The position numbers and the translations under genes are program-made. Positions 1-4,566 of a stretch of 5,176 nucleotides of DNA are shown here, one piece after another. The notes below the pieces were generated by a model that ran no database searches, had not been told where the DNA came from, and was given only the letters and a program-made list of their open reading frames with translations. The number at the start of each line of letters is the position of its first letter. Within the stretch, counting starts at the first letter, position 1. The stretch comes from Deltaproteobacteria bacterium (lineage in GTDB: Bacteria > Myxococcota_A > SURF-8): contig JAKQSH010000249.1 of NCBI GenBank assembly GCA_029570245.1, positions 1-5,176 of the forward strand, read 5' to 3'.

Positions 1-411
1 GGCAACGTCCGCGAGTTGAAGTGGCTCGTCTGCTCCGCCGTGGCCCGCCACGCAGTGCGCCGGAGCAGCCACCCGGCGCTCCTTCTCCACGATCTGCCCA
101 GGCACTTCGCCGCCGGGGCCGCGCCCGCTACCGAGACGGAAGCGCCGCGAGCAATCACTCCGGCTGCTCCTGAAACCACGCCGACATCGCAGAACATCGC
201 GCCGCGCCCGTACCAGTACCGTGACATGGCCGACCTGATCCTTCAGGTTCTTTCGACGGAACGCTGCATGACCATTCCACAGATCGCCCGAAAGGTCGGA
301 CGATCCAAAGACGCAATCCGTCGCAGTGTTGCGCGCTTGGAGAGAAACGGGAAGCTCCAAGTTGTCCGGCAACCCGGTCCGAGTGGAGTTGAAGTTCGGG
401 TGATGACTTAA
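1..411 (+). CDS. Sigma-54 activator-like (bEBP) regulator, C-terminal fragment with winged-helix DNA-binding domain
   Basis: The 5' end lies outside the window; the frame is open from base 1 and stops with TAA at 409-411, leaving 136 codons. The first residues, GNVREL, are the conserved motif near the end of the AAA+ domain of sigma-54 enhancer-binding proteins, and the following stretch through HPALLLHDLPRHF matches the usual helical lid ending in a DLP motif. A Pro/Ala/Thr-rich linker follows (about residues 42-70). The C-terminus (about residues 74-136) looks like a winged helix: a helix, then TIPQIARKVGRSKDAIRRSVARL as helix-turn-helix, then a basic beta-wing. Most family members end in a Fis-type helix-turn-helix instead, so this layout is less usual. 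Such proteins bind upstream of sigma-54 promoters and use ATP to open the polymerase complex. Bases are markedly GC-rich compared with the genes to the right. The family call is fairly sure; the target is unknown. Confidence 0.7.
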   Translation, partial: GNVRELKWLVCSAVARHAVRRSSHPALLLHDLPRHFAAGAAPATETEAPRAITPAAPETTPTSQNIAPRPYQYRDMADLILQVLSTERCMTIPQIARKVGRSKDAIRRSVARLERNGKLQVVRQPGPSGVEVRVMT

Positions 412-549
412 GAAATAGGAGAGCAAGCTTCCCCCATTTTTTCCTGGGTCTAGCCAAGCGTTTTTAATGTGGAAATGTGGCGCATGACCGATAGGGGAGC
501 AATAGGCGCTCACAAGCGGCGAATTTCGAGCCTTCCAGCCGCAAAAAAA

Positions 550-635
550 ATGTAAAACGCTACCCGGGGCCACTTGAAAGTTAGAGATTCCGCGCAGTTG
601 CAAAACGGACAAGCCGCTTTGTAGACGTTTTACAT
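550..635. repeat. Inverted repeat pair, 14/15 bp arms
   Basis: The arm at 550-563 reads ATGTAAAACGCTAC. The reverse complement of 621-635 reads ATGTAAAACGTCTAC, identical apart from one extra T. The arms flank 57 bp. A related core, TTGCAAAACGG, occurs between them at about 598-608. They could be ends of a small mobile element or a regulator's operators. Confidence 0.5.
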
Positions 636-645
636 AAAATCGTCT
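623..645. repeat. Imperfect palindrome abutting the comM break
   Basis: AGACG at 623-627 pairs with CGTCT at 641-645. Allowing one bulged T at 640, the stem continues through TTTT (628-631) with AAAA (636-639). The palindrome ends exactly at base 645, one base before the last recognisable comM codon on the minus strand (646-648). Confidence 0.45.
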
Positions 646-1704
646 GGGGCAGGGGTTCATTGCCGCCACGAGCATTATGCGTGCCGGATAAGTAACCGAA
701 ACCATGGATCGTGTAATGTTGACCTGCTTGTCTTCCATCGGCTGTCGCATGACTTCAAGCACGTTGCGCTTGAATTCTGGCAACTCGTCCAAAAACAGGA
801 CCCCGTTGTGCGCCAGCGAAATTTCACCCGGTTTGGGGACTGTGCCTCCGCCTATAAGACCCACATCCGAAATTGTATGGTGCGGTGCCCTGAACGGTCT
901 TTCCGATATGAGGGAATCTTTTTCTGTAACCAGGCCCATCACACTGTAGACTTTTGTCGTTTCCAGAGCTTCTTCGAAACTCATGCCGGGAAGAATTGTC
1001 GAAATGCGGCGGGACAGCATGGTTTTGCCGGAACCCGGCGGGCCGACCATTATTACGTTGTGGCCACCTGCCGCCGCCACTTCCAAAGCGCGTTTGACAT
1101 GTTCCTGGCCTTTTACATCTGCGAAATCCAGTCCGGCATAATTTGCACTGACCGGCTTTTCAAAATTACCGGCGACGGAGGGTTCAAGTGGAAGATCACC
1201 GTTCAGAAACTGTATGGCCTGATCCAGACCTTCTACCCCTATTACGTCAACGCCTTCAACCACTGCCGCTTCGGCCGCATTTTCTCTGGGAAGTATAATG
1301 CCTTTCTTCTTCAGGTCGCGGCAGGCAGCCGCCAGCGACAGCGCACCTCTTATCGGGCGCAATTTGCCGTCCAGCGCCAGCTCTCCCAGCACCATATAAT
1401 CTCTGAATTGCTGATCCGAGACGCCGTTTGCGCAAGCCAGAATGCCCAGCGCTATAGGAAGGTCGAAGGCGGAACCCTCTTTGCGGATATCTGCAGGAGC
1501 AAGATTGATTGTTATCCTGCGTGAAGGAATGATGTAACCGGAATTTTTCAGTGCAGTATGTACACGTTCTTTGCTTTCTTTCACCGCTCCGAAAGGCAGT
1601 CCAACCAGATTCAGCGCCGGCAAACCCAGCGACAGATCAACTTCAACTTCAACAGGATAGGCGTCTATTCCTAAAAGAGCGCCAGAATGAACACAGGTCT
1701 GCAT
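646..1704 (-). CDS. comM: ComM/YifB family Mg-chelatase-like AAA+ ATPase, truncated after residue 353
   Basis: ComM is a cytoplasmic hexameric AAA+ helicase that aids branch migration of incoming DNA during natural transformation; YifB-type homologues are also widespread in other bacteria. The start ATG (1702-1704) has AGAGGT at 1711-1716 on the minus strand, 6 nt upstream. Residues 1-130 or so form the typical N-terminal domain (MQTCVHSGALLGIDAYPVEV, later DLSLGLPALNLVGLP and PADIRKEGSAFDLPIALGI). The ATPase core follows: GLDFADVKGQEHVKRALEVA (191-210), Walker A GPPGSGKT (221-228), RPFRAPHHTISDVGLIGGG (269-287), Walker B LFLDEL (303-308), and MNPCP (349-353). Beyond this, a full protein of about 500 residues should continue with a Cys-rich or equivalent segment, the RISGPLLDRID region and the C-terminal domain. 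None of it is present. The frame remains open to the left edge of the window but encodes unrelated sequence. As seen, the protein lacks essential ATPase parts and is presumably non-functional, unless the join is an assembly error. Confidence 0.88.
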
Positions 1705-1710
1705 ATGTGC

Positions 1711-1716
1711 ACCTCT
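1711..1716 (-). promoter_or_regulatory. Ribosome binding site of comM
   Basis: On the minus strand AGAAGAGGT precedes the ATG, with AGAGGT ending 6 nt before it. This supports the ATG at 1702-1704 as the start. Confidence 0.6.
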
Positions 1717-1743
1717 TCTGCAAATTCACTGTGCCGGGATATG

Positions 1744-1759
1744 AGCAAAGTACGTGCCA
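1744..1759 (-). promoter_or_regulatory. Sigma-54 (RpoN) -24/-12 promoter for comM
   Basis: The minus strand reads TGGCACGTACTTTGCT, which matches the known consensus TGGCACG-N4-TTGCW at every defined position and keeps the required 10-nt gap between the GG and GC pairs. The predicted transcription start is near 1733, giving a leader of about 29 nt that includes the ribosome binding site. Sigma-54 promoters need an ATP-driven activator, so comM would be switched by an enhancer-binding protein. The match and placement are seen directly; activity is inferred. Confidence 0.75.
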
Positions 1760-1810
1760 GCTAAAAAAACCAATAATTTCAAATGTCTGCTGTCGCTTGT
1801 GAACGGAGAA

Positions 1811-1827
1811 TTTCCGATTATCGGAAA
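1811..1827. promoter_or_regulatory. Perfect 17-bp palindrome, candidate activator binding site
   Basis: TTTCCGAT (1811-1818), a single central T, then ATCGGAAA (1820-1827): both arms are perfect. It lies about 78-94 bp upstream of the predicted comM start site, the usual distance for sites bound by sigma-54 activators. No T-run follows on either strand, so it is not a terminator. A weaker palindrome (CAAT...ATTG, 1830-1843) lies next to it. Confidence 0.45.
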
Positions 1828-2063
1828 ATCAATCCGGGAATTGGACTTCTTTGAAATCTGGACGCTGATTGGCACAGAAATAGAATGGTTGCCGTATGTT
1901 GCCGTGATTACTTGTGAATTTGTAATTAATTGTCGATTTGTATCTTGTTATATGTTGATTTCTTACATTTTCTGCCTTGTTTTCGGTATCACGGCACCAA
2001 TTGTGAATACATTGAGGATATATTCCAAATCTCATGTTTATGGACATTTGAGTGAATTTTAGG

Positions 2064-2093
2064 TTTACATTCTCATAAAAATACTGCTATTAT
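2064..2093 (+). promoter_or_regulatory. Sigma-70-like promoter of the lipoprotein gene
   Basis: A -35 box TTTACA (2064-2069) and a -10 box TATTAT (2088-2093) are separated by 18 bp. TGC directly before the -10 box forms an extended -10 element. The start site would be near 2100, leaving a leader of about 85 nt. AT-rich DNA gives such matches by chance, so confidence is moderate. Confidence 0.45.
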
Positions 2094-2110
2094 CACTCCA
2101 ACGGATTTAC

Positions 2111-2150
2111 GGAAGATGTTTTTGTATAAGGGTGTGAAAAATCATCTTTT
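2111..2150 (+). promoter_or_regulatory. 5'-UTR hairpin before the lipoprotein gene
   Basis: AAGATG (2113-2118) pairs with CATCTT (2143-2148). After one mismatch TTTT (2120-2123) pairs with AAAA (2138-2141), leaving a 14-nt loop. Two G-U pairs can extend the base. The right arm is followed by a short T-rich stretch (TTTTGTTCT), so it could be a weak attenuator or an mRNA-stabilising element. Confidence 0.3.
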
Positions 2151-2173
2151 GTTCTCTAACTGTTAACTTATTG

Positions 2174-2180
2174 AAGGAGG
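2174..2180 (+). promoter_or_regulatory. Strong ribosome binding site of the lipoprotein gene
   Basis: AAGGAGG lies 5 nt before the ATG at 2186, a near-ideal Shine-Dalgarno match and spacing. It fixes the start codon. Confidence 0.8.
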
Positions 2181-2185
2181 GGTAA

Positions 2186-4009
2186 ATGAAAGGAAGAGTG
2201 TGTTTATTCGCGCTGCTTCTGATACTGTCGGCTTTCGTGGCTATGGGCTGCGAGGATTCGTCCGGAGACGATCTGCCGCCCGACGGTGACAGCGAGCAAT
2301 CAGGCGAAGGCGAGGGCGAAGGCGAGGGTGAAGGCGAAGGCGAAGGCGAGGGTGAAGGCGAAGGCGAAGGCGAGGGTGAAGGCGAGGGTGAAGGCGAAGG
2401 TGAAGGCGAGGGCGAAGGCGAAGGCGAAGGTGAAGGCGAGGGCGAGGGCGAAGGCGAAGGTGAAGGTGAATGCGAGCATCGCAGCGAAAACCTTCCGTCC
2501 AATTATCCCTGTAACCTGGCTGAAGAGTGCGCAGGCGGTCTGTGTCTGGCTCTGAATCCTGGTGCCCAGTGGGTGGTAACATTCTGTTCGGAATCCTGTG
2601 TTTCTGACGACGACTGCCCCGAAACGATGGAATGTGCTGATGCCGGTGAAGAACTTGGCAACGTATGTGTTCCCATCGGCGATACTCTGCCCGGTGACGG
2701 TTCTCTGACCGCTTACAATCCTTGCAACAACGACGCGGATTGCGACAGCAATCTTTGTCTGGCCATCGGCGGCGCAAAGTTCTGTTCGGCGGACTGTGAA
2801 GCCAGCGCGGATGTGTGCGGTGAGTGCGGTGAATGCCTCAACGCTACTTCTGTTGATCTGGGTTATGTCTGTGCTCCAGTCGGAAGTGGCGAGTTCGGTG
2901 CAGCATGCGATTATGGTTTTGACTGTGTCGAACGTCTCTGTCTGATCTTCGACGGCAATCCGGGTTTCTGCTCCGAATACTGCAATGTCAGTGTGAGCGA
3001 TCCCACCGTTTCTTCATGCGATGACGGTTATGTCTGCATTGATCCTGCTGGCGGAGATGATCGTATCTGCTACGATGAAGACACCGTCAATAAGCCTTTC
3101 GGCTCCGAGTGCGTAGCTGATTTCCAGTGCGCATCAGGTCTGTGCTATACGATCGGAGAGGACAGCTTCTGTGCTCAGGAATGCGATGGAACCTGTCCGG
3201 ACGGTTCTGAATGTGTTACTACCGATCCAGTAGCCGTGGACACTCAGATTTATCTGTATGACACCACCGGAGAAAGCGACGGAAGTCCGTTGTTCGACGA
3301 TGATGATGGTGATGGATATTTCTCATTGATCAATTGTGCGCCAGGATCAGATGACTGCGGGATGATAGCTGACGGAACTTATTATCTTAAGGTTCAGAGC
3401 TATTGCTCAGGCGGCTCCTGTTCTGCTGGACCATACTATCTGACCGTTACCGACAACTCCGGTGAGCCGACTCTTACCAGTGAGCTTGATAATGCGGCAA
3501 ATAATGTCATTGCCGGTGCACAGAGCATGGCGATTCCCGAAACCGTTCTGGCCAGCCTCACTTCGACCAGCACAACGGACATCGACTGGTATTCGTTTAC
3601 CATTACTGCCTCCCCGGAAAATCCCTGGGCAGGCAAAATCGAGACTCATGCAAAAGAGTTGACTCTGTGCGTTCCCGACCAGTATGTCGGTGTCCTCGAA
3701 ACATGGAAGACTGTGTTTATGACTGGCAGTGTGTTGATGGCATCGAATGTGTTGACGAACTCTCTGTTTGCACCAAGAGCTGTGCCGACGACACCGCTTG
3801 CGCCGAAGACGAAACCTGCATGGACCCGGATGAAGGCGGCGTCATGTATTGCGTTCCCGATGCGCTCATCGGTGCAACCGAAATGGGTGGTGCCTGCACG
3901 TACGATTGGGAATGCGACTCAGAATATTGCTTTGCCGACAACGTATACGGCAAGAAATACTGCTCCGATTCCTGTACTCTCGATCCCGACAGCTGCCCCA
4001 CCGGCATGA
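2186..4009 (+). CDS. Large Cys-rich modular lipoprotein, 5' part; true frame lost near 3701
   Basis: Start is fixed by a strong ribosome binding site. Residues 1-22 are a lipoprotein signal peptide: a positively charged start, a hydrophobic core LFALLLILSAFVA and a lipobox AMGC with Cys22 as the likely lipidated residue, so the protein should sit on a membrane facing outwards. An acidic stretch follows (23-39), then 28 Gly-Glu dipeptides (40-95). From residue 96 come Cys-rich modules with patterns such as PCNNDADCDSNLCL and DDDCPETMEC, resembling Cys-rich repeats common in myxobacterial secreted proteins. Paired cysteines suggest disulfides in an oxidising place. The fourth module is interrupted by a PPC-type beta-sandwich (about 3230-3655) whose halves are in reversed order. 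Meaningful sequence ends at about LCVPDQYVGVLE (to about 3700); the remaining 100 codons to the TGA at 4007-4009 are out of frame and the true sequence continues in another frame. Function is unknown; surface adhesion or binding is a guess. Confidence 0.85.
   Translation: MKGRVCLFALLLILSAFVAMGCEDSSGDDLPPDGDSEQSGEGEGEGEGEGEGEGEGEGEGEGEGEGEGEGEGEGEGEGEGEGEGEGEGEGEGEGECEHRSENLPSNYPCNLAEECAGGLCLALNPGAQWVVTFCSESCVSDDDCPETMECADAGEELGNVCVPIGDTLPGDGSLTAYNPCNNDADCDSNLCLAIGGAKFCSADCEASADVCGECGECLNATSVDLGYVCAPVGSGEFGAACDYGFDCVERLCLIFDGNPGFCSEYCNVSVSDPTVSSCDDGYVCIDPAGGDDRICYDEDTVNKPFGSECVADFQCASGLCYTIGEDSFCAQECDGTCPDGSECVTTDPVAVDTQIYLYDTTGESDGSPLFDDDDGDGYFSLINCAPGSDDCGMIADGTYYLKVQSYCSGGSCSAGPYYLTVTDNSGEPTLTSELDNAANNVIAGAQSMAIPETVLASLTSTSTTDIDWYSFTITASPENPWAGKIETHAKELTLCVPDQYVGVLETWKTVFMTGSVLMASNVLTNSLFAPRAVPTTPLAPKTKPAWTRMKAASCIAFPMRSSVQPKWVVPARTIGNATQNIALPTTYTARNTAPIPVLSIPTAAPPA
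2303..2470 (+). repeat. Hexanucleotide tandem repeat encoding (Gly-Glu)28
   Basis: There are 28 uninterrupted copies of GGYGAR. Only GGC/GGT and GAA/GAG alternate, so the third bases vary while the protein repeat is perfect. Part of the array has a 24-bp higher-order unit (GGCGAG GGTGAA GGCGAA GGCGAA at 2321-2344 and 2345-2368, then half a unit), indicating expansion by slippage or unequal exchange. Gains or losses of whole units keep the frame. The encoded linker is very acidic, flexible and probably spans the cell envelope. Confidence 0.95.
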
Positions 4010-4566
4010 CCTGCTGGGAATCAATGATTAAAGGGCCAGCTACGGTGTGCCTGCTTAACGGCGACGGTTCTGTCTCTGAGTACAACGAATGCCGCATCGA
4101 CAGCGAATGCGAAACCGGTGATTGTTATGACGGTGTCTGCCGCACTGCCTGCCCGAACGGCGACAGCGACTGCAGCGTTGTCACTCCGGTCCCCGGTGGC
4201 GTCTGCTCTCCGTGCACATGGGAAACCGAAGCCCAGGATTGCTCTGCCGGTAACCTCTGTCTGCAGTATGGTCCGACCGGTGAATTCTTCTGCGGTCAGG
4301 ACTGCTCTACGTCGTTCAGATGTCCGGCTCATACTTACTGTGCTCAGATCAGCTGGACTGAATACCAGTGCGTTCCGATTACATTCACCTGTCTGGCTGA
4401 CGGTTGCAACACCGAAATCAACTACTGCACCACTCCGTATCTGTTCGTCGGTGAAACATGCGAAGGCGACTGGGACTGCAGAGACAGTGTTTGTGATGAA
4501 GTATGTAAAGTCGCTTGCGATGGTACTACCTGCCCGGCCGGCACGATTTGTGAGTCCGGTTACTGC
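2507..4566 (+). repeat. Nine Cys-rich protein modules
   Basis: The modules begin near 2507 (PCNLAEEC), 2720 (PCNNDADC), 2900 (ACDYGFDC), 3107 (SECVADFQC), 3706 (DCVYDWQC), 3895 (ACTYDWEC), 4087 (ECRIDSEC), 4210 (PCTWETEAQDC) and 4456 (TCEGDWDC). A common plan is C-x(5-8)-C-x(3-4)-C, a middle Cys pair near FC..(D/E)C, then CP-x(3-4)-C and a closing Cys 10-11 residues later before a VP or similar turn. The first four are in the 5' frame; the last five are in the shifted frame. The modules are diverged at DNA level, so this is old duplication rather than recent copying. Confidence 0.75.
3230..3655 (+). other. Circularly permuted PPC-type beta-sandwich domain inserted in a Cys module
   Basis: The first part (VDTQIYLYDTTG, DDDDGDGYFS, ADGTYYLKVQSY, GPYYLTVT) is the C-terminal half of a PPC (bacterial pre-peptidase C-terminal) domain. 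The second part (ELDNAANNVIAGAQSMA, TDIDWYSFTITA, WAGKIETHA) is the N-terminal half. In the usual order IETHA would lead directly into VDTQIYLYD. The insert divides the last two cysteines of the fourth Cys module (SEC ... LTLC). Removing about 142 residues gives the standard 10-11 residue spacing. It keeps the frame on both sides. Confidence 0.65.

Larger units (their letters stand above)
412..645. other. Non-coding segment between regulator fragment and truncated comM, with inverted repeats
   Basis: No convincing gene is seen. The minus strand stays open across the whole segment in the comM frame, but the translation has no resemblance to the missing part of ComM. The segment contains a direct repeat (ATAGGRGAGCAA at 415-426 and 491-502), an 8-bp inverted pair (457-464 with 554-561), a poly-A run at 543-550 and the inverted repeats described separately. 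No good terminator hairpin follows the stop codon at 411. The stretch at 566-580 (GGGGCCACTTGAAAG) reminds me of terminal repeats of some IS21-like elements; that is recall only and no transposase gene is present. Confidence 0.4.
1705..2185. other. AT-rich divergent intergenic region
   Basis: This 481-bp region separates comM (leftward) from the lipoprotein gene (rightward). It is visibly AT-rich compared with both genes. It holds the sigma-54 promoter and palindrome on the comM side and a sigma-70-like promoter, hairpin and ribosome binding site on the lipoprotein side. It also has a direct repeat (GTTGCCGT at 1888-1895 and 1898-1905) and a 9-bp inverted pair (TGCCGTGAT 1900-1908 with ATCACGGCA 1988-1996). 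Short open frames here have no credible ribosome binding site or recognisable protein. Confidence 0.6.

Noticed and set aside
412..455. Rho-independent terminator after the regulator
   Set aside because: Only a 4-bp stem (CCCA/TGGG) around a T-run; the T-run is in the loop rather than after the stem.
155..457. Minus-strand open frame of 100 codons
   Set aside because: Antisense to the regulator's 3' end in GC-rich DNA, where long chance frames are common.
1..645. comM continuing on the minus strand to the left edge, as the frame has no stop
   Set aside because: The translation after residue 353 shows none of the expected ComM sequence; openness is explained by GC-rich DNA and chance.
808..1524. 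Plus-strand open frame of 238 codons
   Set aside because: It lies antisense to comM, whose motifs (Walker A, Walker B) are unmistakable on the minus strand.
1754..2062. Short open frames on both strands in the AT-rich intergenic region (1754-2062 plus, 1829-2047 minus)
   Set aside because: No ribosome binding site, no recognisable family, and they overlap promoter elements and palindromes.
2303..2470. CRISPR array
   Set aside because: The repeats are contiguous hexamers without spacers and encode a perfect dipeptide repeat.
2107..2777. Minus-strand open frames with Ser-Pro or Arg-Leu-rich repeats
   Set aside because: They are the complement of the Gly-Glu hexamer array, and the sense strand has a strong ribosome binding site and signal peptide.
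3695..3712. Programmed ribosomal frameshift
   Set aside because: No X-XXY-YYZ slippery heptamer and no obvious downstream structure; one lost base explains the shift and restores the cysteine spacing exactly.
3703..3720. ATG at 3703 as the start of an independent gene
   Set aside because: No ribosome binding site, no signal peptide for a Cys-rich protein, and the sequence before it completes the same module.
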